Assembly: GCA_963556255.1 (NCBI GenBank)
Contig: OY744608.1
Location: forward strand, 28,433,028 to 28,497,027
Direction: 5' to 3'
DNA: 64,000 nucleotides
From: Allolobophora icterica
Lineage: Eukaryota > Annelida > Clitellata > Crassiclitellata > Lumbricidae
A program made the translations under genes and the position numbers. This document shows positions 25,512 to 38,799 of the stretch, one piece after another. The notes beneath the pieces are model-generated. The model had not been told where the DNA came from. It made no database searches and saw only the letters and a list, made by a program, of their open reading frames with translations. Position 1 is the first letter of the stretch. Each line of letters opens with the position of its first letter.

Positions 25512-26238
25512 TCATAACGGGGGTCCATAGAGTAATGGATAACCAGTGAGTAATCTAGACGTCTTTGGGGGGGGAAATGTCCCCCCAGGATTTATGTTTC
25601 CCCACCCAGAGGCCAGCAATATCACAATGTAGAGACCTTTATTGGAGGAAAATTCCCCCCCCCCCACGATCCATGTGGATACATAGTTTATCCCCCCCCC
25701 AGAGAGATTGATTCCTTAAAAAAAGGTCTTCAACCTTTTTGAGAGAGGAATTGCTGTAGAAAAAGTGAAAAAATCGGATGAAGGACTAAAAAAAGGTCAT
25801 CAACTTTTTTGAAGATGAAATTAGGAAAAGTCATAAACTTTTTCAAGATGGATGAAAAATCTTGTGTAAATTCTTTGCTCCCCCCCCAAGAAACCTTGTT
25901 TCCCTCCCAGAAGAGGGGGACTAGATTAAACACTGATGGATAACAAACTGACGTGAAGAGCTGAAGGTAGCCTACCAAGATCGAACCCAGTAGACCCCGT
26001 AAGGTTTATTCAGCCTTCCACTCGCTAGGTGGCAGCGTAGGCCTTGATTGGCGCCGTGTAGCTACCGCTTAAACAGTCATATTCGACTCCTGTAAAACTG
26101 TTACCATGTGCTTCTACTGTATCATGTAGGCCTATGTAAGGCGCCCTGCGTAGCTGCCGTTTCTACTATATGTATGTTTACTGTACAGCGCTGTGCGTTT
26201 GCAGGCGCTTAATTAAAGAACAGATTATTATTATTATT
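25512..26238 (+). mobile_element. SINE, interrupted by C-run MITE debris
   Basis: The part from about 25985 to 26238 shares ggcgccgtgtagctaccg, attcgactcctgtaa and a (tta)n tail with the SINE at 38800..39035. At 25512 a tRNA-like head (ggtccatagagtaatgg) is visible. The segment between them (25560..25930) holds repeated ccccccc and aaaaggtc(a/t)tcaactttttt blocks and appears to be an insertion. Confidence 0.5.
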
Positions 26239-26530
26239 ATAATGTTATCACAATGCACAACGTTATCATTATGCACAACGTTATCATAATGCACAACGTT
26301 ATCATAATGCACAGCGTTATCATAATGAAGAACGTTATCATAATGCACAATGTTATCATAATGCAAAACGTTATTATAATGCACAACGTTATCACAATGC
26401 ACAACGTCATCATAATACAACGTTATCATAATTTATGACGTTATCATAATGCAAGACGTTATCAATGCACAACGTTATCTTAATTGCAAAATTACCATAA
26501 TGCACAACGTTATGACAGTGCATAAATCTG
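26239..26530. repeat. 18-bp minisatellite
   Basis: About fifteen units of AACGTTATCATAATGCAC with point changes. Some later units are shortened or separated. The unit is AT-rich and reads as NVIIMH or HYDNVV in open frames, which are artefacts. It begins immediately after the (tta)n tail of a SINE. Confidence 0.9.
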
Positions 26531-26863
26531 AGCATTGCGGAGCTGGTGGCCAGTGACGACGACGGGCTAGTTCGTTCCATGGACGAAAACGAACATCATA
26601 TTCTTCGGGGGCTATTTCTACCAGTTGCTAAGAGGAATTAGAATCTTCGCCCACGTTCTCACCAATTTGAACTCCCCAGTAGGGATGATAGGAACTTTAT
26701 TCCCCGAGTCCTATTTTCTATTATCTATAGCCATCCATAATCTCCACCAATTATGCTATATCAGTCTGTCACAGTGTGCGTTGTGACAAAAACATCATTT
26801 ATTAGATTTAGGTATTTTTATTATTCTGATGTGATTGATTCTCATGTTAATGTACCTGACTGC

Positions 26864-27065
26864 CAGGGGCGGCGATCCCGGTGGGTCAAGGGGGACAAGA
26901 CCCCACCTTTAACACTGGGGGGACACGCTATGCAGTTGTCCCCCTCCCAATTTTGAAGAAACACCAAAAAAGTCAACACAATTTTTCACCTCTTTTTTGA
27001 CCAGATCAGTTCAAAAGCGTCTCGTGCCCCCCGCCCCCACCTGTAAAACAAGATCGCCGCCACTG
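26864..27065. mobile_element. hAT-type MITE, CAGTGGCGGCGATC family, copy 3 (inverted)
   Basis: It starts CAGGGGCGGCGATC and ends GATCGCCGCCACTG. It is flanked by ctgactgc and ctggctgc, an 8-bp duplication with one mismatch. The interior is the family sequence in reverse orientation relative to the copies at 4417 and 21906. Confidence 0.75.
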
Positions 27066-27367
27066 CTGGCTGCGGTGAGCCATCCAGTTTTCTTTAATAA
27101 ACGAATATACATAAATGTTATCATAATGCGACAACGGTCGCTTTACGCGAAACCTTATTGCGAAAGCGTAACCAGCCGAGATCGATCCCTTAAGCTTCTG
27201 TTTAACGACGCTGTGTCATAACAAAGATGATTATCGTCTCCCTGCTTTTTTTCTCCAGGCTTGGAATTGGCATTACCAAAGTACAGGCAGTGGCGAAGTT
27301 TGATCGATCCGTAAGATCCCATGACCGTACGATTCTACTGAAATGCCAATTCGCCGCACAGGAACTC

Positions 27368-27787
27368 GGTCGCCTTTGTCTCTCTAAATTTCTGTGTGTG
27401 GTGTGGGTGTGGTTGTGTGAGGGTGTGTAGGTGGGTGTGTGTTTAGGTGTGTGGGGGTGTGTGTGTGGGTGCGTGTGTGTTGGTGTGGGTGTGTGTGGGT
27501 GTGTGTGTGTGTGTGTAAGTGGGTGTGGGTGCGTGTGTGTTGGTGTGGGTGATGGTGTGTGTAGGTGTATGTGTGTAAGTGGATATGGGTGTGTGGGTGT
27601 GGGTGTAGATGTGTGTGTGGTGTGGGTGTAGGTGTGTGTGTGTGTTGGTGTGGGTGTGTGTGTGTGGGTGTGTTGTGTGTAGGTGGGTGTGGGGTGTGGG
27701 TGTGTGTGGGTATGGGTGTGTGTGGTGTGGTGTGTGTGTGTGTGTGTAGGTGTGGGTGTGGGTGCGTGTGGTGTGTGTGTGTGTGTT
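27368..27787. repeat. GT-rich tandem repeat
   Basis: About 420 bp of gtgtgt, gggtgt and aggtgt variants with no pure unit. Frames through it (CVCVGV on plus, THTHTP on minus) are artefacts. It flanks the first fold-back module. Confidence 0.9.
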
Positions 27788-28003
27788 AGTCGTAGTACCC
27801 CATGAAGCCCCTGGCGTGGCGTAAAACCCCGTAAGCTCCATGGGGTACTACGACTAACACACACTAGGATTTGGTTTACGGGGTCTTACGCTGCGCCAGT
27901 GACCAACAGACCCATGGAGCCTCTGGCGTGGCGTAAAACCCCGTAAGCTCCATGGTGCTTTGGGTCACTGGCGCAGCGTAAAACCCCGTAAACCAAGTCC
28001 GTG
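27788..28003. repeat. Fold-back module, copy 1
   Basis: Two nested hairpins. Stem A pairs tagtcgtagtaccccatg with catggggtactacgacta. Stem B pairs tttggtttacggggt...ttacgctgcgccagtgac with its complement. Each loop contains the same core, ctggcgtggcgtaaaacccc followed by gtaagctccatgg, which is itself related to the B stem. The second copy is at 30673..30890. The hAT element inserted at this copy's right edge. Confidence 0.8.
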
Positions 28004-30215
28004 CAGGGGCGGACTGGCCCACCGGGCAACCGGGCATTTGCCCGTTGGCCTGGCCTGGCAAGTTGATGAAATAAATTTTCTTTAAAATTCTGTAAAGTTC
28101 TCACACACTTACAGAATATCTAGCAATTAAAACATGATAACAGTAAAACTGAAAATAATATCTGACGCAGTGACGTTGCAGACTAGCGTAGGCGTATACT
28201 AATATTCAAATGTAAATGGCTGTAATACTGTAACGAAGCTGGACTTCGTTACAAGACATTTTAGCTTCCGGTTTGGGTGGCCATTTTTTTTAGAAACGAC
28301 ATCTGGCGCTGGAGCGTGAAACTGTCTTGTCGCGTAAGGGAGGGGAAGCGATATTTGCGACGCTGCGTTCTCGATTCAGTAGGATCACTTCCCGTTCCCA
28401 CGGTTGATGATGGAATGGACAGATGTTCTCTTCAATGCGATGTACCGCTGAGCTAGCAGAACAAGTTTTGACCTTTGCCCGGATTCGGTGACGGTCTTCC
28501 GACGACGCTATCCTGGTCAGCGAGACCCTACTGAGGTCAAATGTAATGCCCCGTGAAACAGATGTCTGGACAGTAATATCCTCTCGTGGGAACTCTTTAA
28601 ACCGCGGGTGCTCTTCGCATCACTATAGACTGAATCGGGGAAAGATATGATAGTATTTCCGATAGATTCGAGCGGTTGTTCGGTAACCGTTTCAGTAAGC
28701 TGGCCGAGTCAGTCTGCTCGTGGGAGTCGTTAAAAGGAGTCGTGGGTTTGCTTTCGAAGAGGACGGACGGTAGGCCTAGTTCTTGTCGTGTTTTCAGAGG
28801 GGTAGATAGTATGTTCTGTCTTGCACGCTGGAAGGCTATATATCGGTAGTTCGTTAGTTAGTTTGTCTTCCTCGGCCGATATAGAAGTCCGCCATTTCTT
28901 TCTCGCTTGTCTTTCGAGGAGTGCCCTCTACATCAGCCGTGGCGCTACAGAAGTCCTGCGGGGAAGACCAATTCGCCAAGGGGGAGTCTTTATCAAATTA
29001 CTTTCTAACTGTTACTTTCCAACAAGGTAATACGATTGATGATGCCAGAATTATATACTTGTGAACGTCATAATCTGCAGTACAGATTATAATTCGTGTG
29101 TAAAGTTAGAGCAAGGATTTTTAACTCAGAGGCTGCTAGTGTTAAGAGTCCCGATTATAAAATCAGTTGTTCATAATCCAGTAGTGAGGATTTATGCAAT
29201 TGTGAATGATTGGCGTTATAGGCTGTAGTAAATAGACATTTAACCAAGATGCCTAAGCGTTCTGTGGATAAGTCTGAAGAACTTCTACAGCGTCATAGCG
29301 ATGAAGAATCGGAAAGGGAACCCCTTTATCGTGCCCGGCCTTCTCTAGAGCGGTAGAAGAAATGAGGTCTATGTTTGACACATTTATGCAGCGCCAGGAA
29401 CCTGTCTTGGAACGACAAGGCATAGAACATTTATGGAACGACAAGGGACGTAGAAAATGATGTTTATGGAGCGCCAGGAAACCTATTTGGAACGTCAAGG
29501 TGAAACCTTACAGAAATTGGAAAGACGTTTAAGTAGGCTAGAAACGCCTCATATATATCTTAAATCGTCGGAAATCTTCGGCTAACTTTTCCTCACAACG
29601 GAAGTTCAATGTTATATCCGAAAAATTGTGCTAAGTGAATACTAGGGCCTACTGAATTAAATAATGCTAAAAAATAACTTTTTAGTTTTCATCAAGTGAG
29701 TGGGTCAAGCTTTTATTAATAGCAGGAGAGAAAATATTGTAGAAATGGAAGAACGTAACAGCGGCAAATAGCCTGCGAACGAAGTTTTTCAATTCTAAAA
29801 TATATAAAGAACCGTCTCAGAAACTCGATGACTCAAGATCGTTTGGATGCATTTATGCTTATGTCATGTGAAAAAAATGTTTTATGTCAGTTAAGCTCTG
29901 AAAAGATTATTGATGAAGTGGCAAAAAAGAGCGAAATTTTAAAGAATACTTTAATGTAGGGCCTATTAGAATTTCAGTGGTATCTATATAGTTCTAATTC
30001 TTTTTCATTTCTTAGTAATTCTAATGCTAAGTCTTAGCATAACTTAGTTCTTAGCAGCTAAGAACGTATACCAACTATATGTAAAAGTTTTCTGTACAAG
30101 TTAATATTACCTATCGGTTCAGAATTTCACAACCCCCTCCCCGGACCCATCCCCACAGTGGCCTGCCATGAGAGCTAAATTGCCCGGCCTGCAACTTTCC
30201 TCCAGTCCGCCCCTG
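28004..30215 (+). mobile_element. hAT transposon, 2.2 kb, decayed, exact 8-bp TSD
   Basis: Termini are CAGGGGCGGACTGG and its perfect complement CCAGTCCGCCCCTG. AGTCCGTG flanks both ends (27996..28003 and 30216..30223). Near the right end (29813..29959) the plus strand encodes RLRNSMTQDRLDAFMLMSCE, then KIIDEVAKK, which resembles the C-terminus of hAT transposases. A separate short frame at 29249..29356 starts MPKRSVDKSEELLQRHSDEE and stops; a coiled ERQ-rich stretch follows to about 29560 and looks like a degenerate gag-like or domesticated insert. The rest of the transposase is missing, so the element cannot move by itself. Confidence 0.8.
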
Positions 30216-30220
30216 AGTCC

Positions 30221-31184
<964 letters not shown>

Positions 31185-31189
31185 TGTAG

Positions 31190-32130
31190 GGTCGCAAGGG
31201 CGGAGAATGGAAGTCAGAACGGATGATCGAAAGTCTCGGAAGACGTATTCAGGATCGCGATGATGAGCGTCAATATCTGGAAACGGAAAACGAGCAAGCA
31301 AGAAAAGAAATTATAAATTGGATAATACCCGACCCCGCTGTAACGAAACAAAACCCGCATATAGTCTTTTTAAAGTTATCAATGAACTGCTTTGCAAACC
31401 AGTTCTCTGCCCGTTCTCTGATCAGATCAGACTAGACGACTAGAGGTAGAAACAGCTTGAACAAAATATTAACATGTGCAAAACTGTCTAATGTCATACG
31501 AACACTAGGCCTAGTATAGATTAACGCTGCAAGACATTTTTACTGCAAACTCTTCAATAATGTTAAACCGAATACTTGCTGAAATTTTGAGCTAATTATA
31601 ATAATTATAATTTATTTTTATGATAGAAAAAGAATCTTGCAAAATCAGTTACTTTGTTGCCGTATTTGCTAATAATCTGACACTGAATTGTCACGCTCAA
31701 ATCATAATCATGCTACATGTAGGCCTAATCAGTATCAGTTTAAAATCCTCCACTTTGGTAAACTATATACGGCTGGTTAGCTATACGTTGGTTAAAGCGT
31801 ACGGCTATAGGCGTCTCTCTGTGCGACGATGTCACTGTGGCGTAGCTATGTAGAGGAATGGTGCAGCCGCATCGCGGGCGATGTATAAGGGACTTCTAAT
31901 AGGGCGGCAAACTGAGGTGCTTAAGACAATTTTATCACCACCCTATAACTTCAATGGTCATCACGTGACAACAACGAGAGCCTATACCCCGAAGCGCCAG
32001 ATTTGGCCGATGAGAAACTTCTGACTCGATATAGGCCTACTGTCGAGTTTTAACTCTAGTTAAACTGACTCAATCTGTCTGCAAGTCTGCCTGTTTATGA
32101 AAGCGCATGTGCGGAGTATTACGTGATTTA
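31190..32130. other. No gene recognised
   Basis: Short frames exist (for example 31223..31435, beginning MIESLGRRIQDRDDERQYLE, a charged helix-like stretch), but I see no splice-consistent exons or family motif. AT-rich blocks dominate 31540..31640. Confidence 0.35.
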
Positions 32131-32138
32131 GCTATAGG

Positions 32139-32406
32139 CAGTGGCGTCACTCGGGCTGGTGTCACCCGGTGCGGTAAGTCATGGTGTCACCCTCAAAAAA
32201 ACTGATGACCTTTTTTTAGAAATTCGTCTCCCAAAATAAGTGATGACCTTTTATTAGGAATTCCGAATTCGTCTCCCACCCAAAATAAGCGATGACCTTT
32301 TTTTAGGAATTCCTCATCTTTCAAAAATTTCATCATTTTCTCATGTTGGGTGTCACCCCACTCTGAGGGTATCCGCACCCCCGGCACTCCCCTCGTGACG
32401 CCACTG
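32139..32406. mobile_element. hAT-type MITE (CAGTGGCGTCAC), exact 8-bp TSD
   Basis: It begins CAGTGGCGTCAC and ends GTGACGCCACTG, with GCTATAGG duplicated exactly on each side (32131..32138 and 32407..32414). The core contains three tandem units of gatgacctttttttagga-type sequence, a motif also seen at 43880..44220 and in the GGCGGCGATC family. It is non-coding. Confidence 0.85.
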
Positions 32407-32477
32407 GCTATAGGCCTATAATACCACAACCGCTGTTAAAGCCTTTCTGCTCTGCATCCGACACACCACATTCCTCT

Positions 32478-32632
32478 TACCCTCTGTCTCTGTGTCTGTG
32501 TCTGTCTGTCTGTGTCTGTCTGTCTCTATCTCTGTCTGTCTGTCTGTCTGTCTCTCTGTTTCTGTCTGTCTCTCTGTCTGTCTCTCTGTCTGTCTGTCTC
32601 TGTCTGTCTCTGTCTCTGTCACTTTGTCTTTC
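32478..32632. repeat. (CTGT)n/(TCTG)n microsatellite
   Basis: Imperfect tctg and ctgt units over about 150 bp. The acidic and basic DRQTER frames on the minus strand are artefacts. Confidence 0.9.
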
Positions 32633-32666
32633 AGGATAACACATAAGGATTGGTGAAGAAGGAAAT

Positions 32667-33068
32667 CTAGCATTCAACAGCTAATTTACACCTCAGATAG
32701 TTTTCAGGCCCAGAGTCGGGTAACTCGATCGGGTTCAAGCAAGTATGAAGCCCCATATATAGGTAGTCGCCTATAGTTGACCTTTGGTTCAGGACAGAGT
32801 CGCACTTAGGGAATTTCTTAAACCGAATCAACTTTGAAGAAATGTAGGCCCCTAACGACGAAAACGAAAACCGATACCGACTCAGCTCTAGTCTTTTGAT
32901 CTTGTACCTTTCTGGAGGAAGAAGAATTAAGTGTGTAAGGTGGGGCATAATACGAAAAGTATCAAATCTGCTGACACCTAGCGACTGAATTAGGTGACCA
33001 TATGCTCCAATGGTAGACAACCTCACTGTGGCTACTACAGTAACTGTACATCTTACAGAAGTTCGCAA
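32667..33068 (-). CDS. Orphan 133-codon open frame (doubtful)
   Basis: A minus-strand frame that is not made of repeats; it starts MRTSVRCTVTVV and ends CKLAVEC. I recognise no domain, signal peptide or membrane segment. It is longer than most chance frames here, but nothing else supports it: no conserved motif and no neighbouring exon. It could be a transposon fragment. Confidence 0.2.
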   Translation of the reverse strand: MRTSVRCTVTVVATVRLSTIGAYGHLIQSLGVSRFDTFRIMPHLTHLILLPPERYKIKRLELSRYRFSFSSLGAYISSKLIRFKKFPKCDSVLNQRSTIGDYLYMGLHTCLNPIELPDSGPENYLRCKLAVEC

Positions 33069-33573
33069 TGTTTCTTTTTAGCATGACAGACCTCAAAATA
33101 CTTTCACAGAATGGTTAATTTAAGAATTCCAGACAACAAATACCTTGTATATGTTTCAGTCAACTTATATTAATGAATAAATTAACATTTAAAAATGTAC
33201 AATATGCAAATTTGAAAGTAATACTGTTATTTGGCTGCAAATCTGAAGTTTCGAGATTCAGCCAGGCAAATTTCTACTAACATAGGCCTAATATAGAATT
33301 TTTAAGAACGACCGATTATTCACCACAAGGATTAACAAGATAAAGACTTTCAAACATGTAACTCAAAGTCAATGATTATTGGAAAATTCCATTGTCCTAT
33401 ATACTTTAAATGTTATCACACAACACTGTAGTTCCTTTGTGCATTTAACTATATCACAAAAAGCTGACTACATGTATTAAAACGTCATCTAGAGTAATAG
33501 AGATGGTTGCCAGAGACTTGATTAGACCCATTAACATCTCTTGTATTAATTAAATATTTATCACAATTCTGCC

Positions 33574-36500
33574 TTATGCTACGTAGGGTGAATGACGAAG
33601 GGTTTTCAAGTACTCTCCGTAGCATTCTTGGCTGTGAGCACACACGTCCAAAGACCGAGATGTATCTCCATATGTGTATCCAAACTCAAAGCGTTTTTCT
33701 TGAGAAACAGATAACAGCAAGAAATGATAATCCAAACAAATCAGAAATATGAGCAATTTTGCCATTACTTTACAGTATCATTAATAGTACAGTATTAAAA
33801 CAATATGGCATATGAACAATAACATAGCATCCAGTATGTCAATGTCAGTTGGGTTATCAACCCAACATAGTAATCTCACTTAGCCAACTAAAGTGCCAAG
33901 TCAGTTCCCTACTCATTGGTTTTTTTAACGATGTAGTTTTTAGTACACTCTCTAAAGGGTTAACAACAGAATATGGGGACTACTATACTCCACCCACGTG
34001 TTCATTATGGCCCCAGAGCAGATTTCTGCCACTGAGACTAAGAACAGTAGAAGCATAAAATGAACTAAATTGAAAAAAAGCAAGCTTATTGTCTGTGGAA
34101 GCTTATTTGCTTATTTTCTTTAAGTAGCTATTTAATTATTATCACCTCAGACATAAAAACTCCAGATCAAGAATGAAAATCAATGTTGCATAGAGTATGT
34201 AACTCAATATAACAAAACAAACAAGTAAAACGATTCATTTGCAGTGAAACTATGGGGCAACTTACTGTCCAAGCCAATTCACTTTCGTCACTCAACAGCA
34301 TTAAATTTTCTATAAACTTTTATTCTTTCATTGAGTATTTATCCACAACTTACGAGGTAGGTAGCCAGTGTATTTGGGAATCATTCCATCTTGCTTATAC
34401 ACTCTTTTGTTTGAATCTTCCAAATTGGTTGTACTAGCTGACAGAATCCGGTTAGAATCTCTAGACCTGCATTAACGGAAGACATGTAACTAAAGTTCCA
34501 GTACTTATTAATGGAAATCATTTTAAAACTATTTGAAATTGCCAGTAATATTTCCAGAATGTGGAACTTGTAATTTTGAAAGGCATTTAAAGAGTAATGG
34601 TAATTAACCAGCAACTGTGTAAAGCATCAATTGCCTCGCACAGAAGCTGTGTCAGAGAAAAGATATACGGTAAATGTACTGGTAATGAGGCGGTTTACTG
34701 CACAGAATGAACAGTTTACAACAAAGACATAAAGATTCTGAGTACAGTGCAGCAGGAGTCAAATGAAAGATAGTAGCTCATACTACCTCTGGCCCATATT
34801 TCCAAGACATAATTATCAAGTTATACTCGTACAGAACATGAATTAAACAAAAAGCATTTAAAGCTGTGATAATTTTATCATTTTAAATTTGACACAGGAA
34901 ATAATCAAATTTAAACAAATTAAATATATACGAATCCTTACTGTTGTAGTGCCTGGTCTCCGAATGTGACATTCTTTCTGCCTGAGCGACGGCGATACAG
35001 ATTGGAGTAGAATGACTCCAGTCCATTCTTTGTCATGTCGTGATAGCGACAGCCAAGGCCTAGCTCTGTTGTGTAGATGCGAGGGACAAAGCCTTTGTAT
35101 CCAGGAATTGGGGGCTCAACAGATGATCTCTTGTCATCTGAAAACCAATAAATATTGTTTCTTATCTGTTTGATATTTATTGCCTCACATAAAAGTTATG
35201 CTACATATACTTCGTTATAACAATGCTGAATACTGAATAGACACCAAGTGTAGATGAGAGCTATATAAATTGGTATTGTGATAATTGAATAATGAATCCT
35301 ATATTGGATATATATAACAATTGATGATGATGATGATGAACACGACAATTTCTACAGTGCCGTAACACAGCACATGCCGTTACAAGGGCGCTTAACAGTC
35401 TAACGACTAGTCAGGATAGGCGATTTTGTAGAAATGGGTTTTGTGTAATAATATTAATATTAATTACAATTATATATATATATATAATGGATATATATCA
35501 TATGTGTATCATATATACATATCATATATATATATATGTATGAATGAGTGAATATATAAAAGTTGTCAATTTGCAAAACACAGATTTGCAATGCAACAAT
35601 AATAAATTAAATGCAGGTCAGCTATTTAATTGGTTAAATAGCTGTCAAGTTGTATTATTATTGTATCAAGATATTACCTTTCTGATTCGCTCTCAGTTGC
35701 CCATCTGCATATGTGTTCAGATGGTCCTTCACCTCTGGATCACCACGGATTGGCTGAAGATGTGGGAAACAGCTAAATGATCTTCTCATATCGTCTTCCT
35801 TGGCTGCCTGCTTGTAGACGTTAGCCATGTGTTCATCCAGACAAACATCACACTCTTCCTTGTAAGTACTTCCAAACTTAAACGGCCATCTCGGAATGTA
35901 CCCTAAAATGAAGATACACCATGACAAGTTTGCAGTACATCAAGGCAAGGACAATTTCAGTTAAGTGATGTTTGATTCGGGCACATTGATTTGGATTTCG
36001 GAGGTTGTTAGAGGTAAGATAGCCAAGGCAAAAGGCAAGAGAGGACAAGGCATTTGAAGAGTTTGGATATGAATGGGATTTGAAATTGGACCATAGTTAG
36101 CGAGGATTTCATGTCTAGAGACGGCTTTTTGACAAGTGATTCAACAACCGGGCTTTTGACAAGCGTATGTCCTATCTTCTTCAAAATTTTGGTCATTGAA
36201 CCACTTGTCAAAAACCCGCCAGTCGATAGAGATAGGTTGATGAAATTTGTAATAGTATAAATGAAAAGGGTCGAACAGTCTTAGAGTAAAGGGGTTGGGA
36301 TGGTTTGTAATGAGAGGACTGAATGAGAGCAGTGATTTTTACCCCAGAAGCAGGCTCAAAAGGTGAAAATATGCCTGCCTATATACTCAAGGCTGCAATC
36401 AATTTCAATTACCTGTAAAAAAAACTGATTTCTATTTTTAATGCACACAATCAGTTCACCAATGGTATAGTTGGTACACCTTTAATCAGAATTCTTCAGA

Positions 36501-38360
36501 TATATCCAACTATTCATTCAGTCAGCCATTTTATCCATGTCCATTTTAAGTAGCATACTCTATGAGTAGTTAAGGACTACCTGTGTATCCAGGTACCATG
36601 TTTTTTGTGTACTTGTTATCCCCAGTACTTTCAGGAATATTGTTATCAGGATGGAATTTAGTTGTTACTGGCTGATCGTAGATAGATGCTGTGATTGGTT
36701 GCTTTGACCCTCGTTGCTGAAACAGACGTAGAGACAAACATTACCTCAGTTGATGAAGCAAAACCATCTTATTTCTAATGCATATATTTGTTTAAACTGG
36801 TAATCAAAAGCAGATACAATAACATGTATGCGCGTATCTGAGCACTTCTACAGCACTTTATAAGAACTTAATAAAGAGGTTATCTTGTAGCCTAATCGAT
36901 GTTATAGCAGACAGGAAGTCCTTCCAGACATCGCAGTTCCTCAGCCACTCACTTCATCAGCTCTAGCCACCTCTTTGTGAGGACAAGTACTCACTTCACA
37001 AGAGAGGCCATCGTTTCATGCTACCTATTCTTTAAACTGTTTAAAAGCAGCGGTATCAATCAATGTATCTTTATTCACTTTTAGCTGCACATGTATGTAT
37101 AAAAAATCTGCTCCGTTATAGTCCATTTCAAATATGAATCTAATCATTGTACACAACGTAATGCATGTGCACTTGTCAGATACAAATAAAGGCTACTTAC
37201 TTACTTACTTTCTGATAGCTCTAAAAGAATGATCATTCCTCTGTATAATATGAATCAATGGAGAAGATCTCTGATGACAGACACAAACATACCAACTAAT
37301 GAATTCCCATCTGTAGTAAACGGCTTAAGCATATTTATTATACCGCAACTTTTTTCTATTCATAGTGAATAAGTAGCAAAATAATTTTACAAGTCTAACG
37401 AGTATTACTTATAATTCATCATAAAACCATTTGATTGTACTAAGCCATCCTGATAGCACAATCACATACCTGTGTAATATCAAAGGTGTTCTGCCCATAC
37501 GTTTTTCCATGGTCAAACTTCAGCTGAGGGCAGTAGCCACCATATCTGTCATAAATGCAATAATTTAGCATTGCACCATTAGTAACAGAGGAGCAAATTA
37601 AGGCTTCATGTTATCGTGTCACTCAATGCTTCATTGTTTTCCGTAGATGCCTCTGTTAACTCACTGTTCTTCAATATTCCGAAATTTGAAATGGATCTTG
37701 GCCCATAAACAATGGGATAAATGACAATGGATCTTGGCTCATAAACAATGGATTAAATGACAAATGGATCTTGGTCCGTAAACAATGGGTTAAATGACTT
37801 GTACTGATGCAGAAATCCACATATCACATAAAAGCAAGAAGAATTTATGCAAACTGGCCTTAGCTATAGACATAGCTTCAGCTTGGAGGGATCTTTGCCC
37901 CTTGATTCCCAGACCAAGAGCCTTGGTCATGGAACCTACTGGGGCTCCAACCCTGCCCCATTACAATAGACATTTGCTCTGCGCTCGCAATGTCTGGGCC
38001 CACTCAATTTTTACAGCTGATCGACGCCTCTGGGCCAACACCCCTGCCAGCATGCCCACATGAAGCCCATACAGAAAAATAGTCCATATGGGACCCGTAC
38101 AGAACCAACATGGGTCCCATTTAATGGCCATAGAAATACAGGCAGGGGCATTACAATCTCACTTTTCATATTACTAGAGCATTAGACTATTGCTAAGAGG
38201 GGCACCTGCATTTATTCAAATCCAATACGGTACCTGCAACACGATATGCAATTAGTGAATTACAAATTACCAACCCAGGTACCATACTCCCATCTTTCAG
38301 ACCAGCGAACGAACGCCGCTGGTACAAGTTCGGACCACCGCCATACTCAATCGTCGTCAT
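33574..38360 (-). CDS. Ciliary microtubule inner protein, CIMIP2/FAM166-like, seven exons
   Basis: Exons: 38275..38360, 37470..37545, 36581..36716, 35678..35902, 34942..35137, 34354..34433, 33574..33698. All six junction phases agree and the frame closes at a stop, giving 307 residues. The start is MTTIEYGGGPNLYQRRSF. The protein has four copies of the motif typical of this family (UPF0605/DUF2475): VPGYGGYCPQLKF...KTYG, VPGYTGYIPRWPFKFGSTY, IPGYKGFVPRIYTTELG, and IPKYTGYLPQKRFEFGYTYG. It ends LRHSPYVA. Family members sit on the inner wall of doublet microtubules in cilia and sperm tails. The 80-nt exon 34354..34433 was found only because exons on either side would otherwise be out of phase; it restores the frame and completes the fourth motif. 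The first donor (CCTGG/gttggt) is weak. The exact paralogue (CIMIP2A, B or C) is not settled. Confidence 0.88.
35461..35540. repeat. AT-rich simple repeat
   Basis: atat and catatatat variants in an intron of the CIMIP2-like gene. Confidence 0.8.
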
Positions 38361-38556
38361 TTTGAGATGAAACCAAATAAAAGTAAATTACTGTACAATT
38401 ATCTGCGATAATCCTGCGAAACTGATAATATATCACTCGAAAAGAACTCTCTCTGCCCAATCCGGAAATTGGTCTTTCACAGTAAATGCGTACACACGCC
38501 GTTGCTAATACACACAGCGTTGCTATAATCAACGCTACATCATTAAACGCAGTTGC

Positions 38557-38598
38557 CCTCCACCCTATACCTATTCTTAGCCCTCCACCGTCGACAAC
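38557..38598. repeat. Direct repeat of the P-element left flank
   Basis: The sequence from cctccaccctatacctattc to ccaccgtcgac occurs here and again at 39297..39333, directly left of the P element. It lies about 200 bp upstream of the CIMIP2-like start codon, so it may be part of that promoter. Confidence 0.8.
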
Positions 38599-38799
38599 GC
38601 TCTCGCGTGATCGTTCGAGATCTCAAGCTAACGCCAAGTGCGCGCGCGTTATTAGCGTGATTAGCATGAGTAAGCGCATGTAGGCCTACATAAGAAAGTC
38701 GTCGCAGCAATAATTTATGGCAATTTTTTATGCTCTGCCGTTAGCAGCCAGAGGTGACTTGTTAATGGCAGCAGTTGCAAGGATCCTAGCTGTGGGGGG

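Noticed and set aside
26178..26438. Repeat protein with HYDNVV or NVIIMH units
   Set aside because: It is the 18-bp minisatellite; the unit length is a multiple of three, so all frames stay open.
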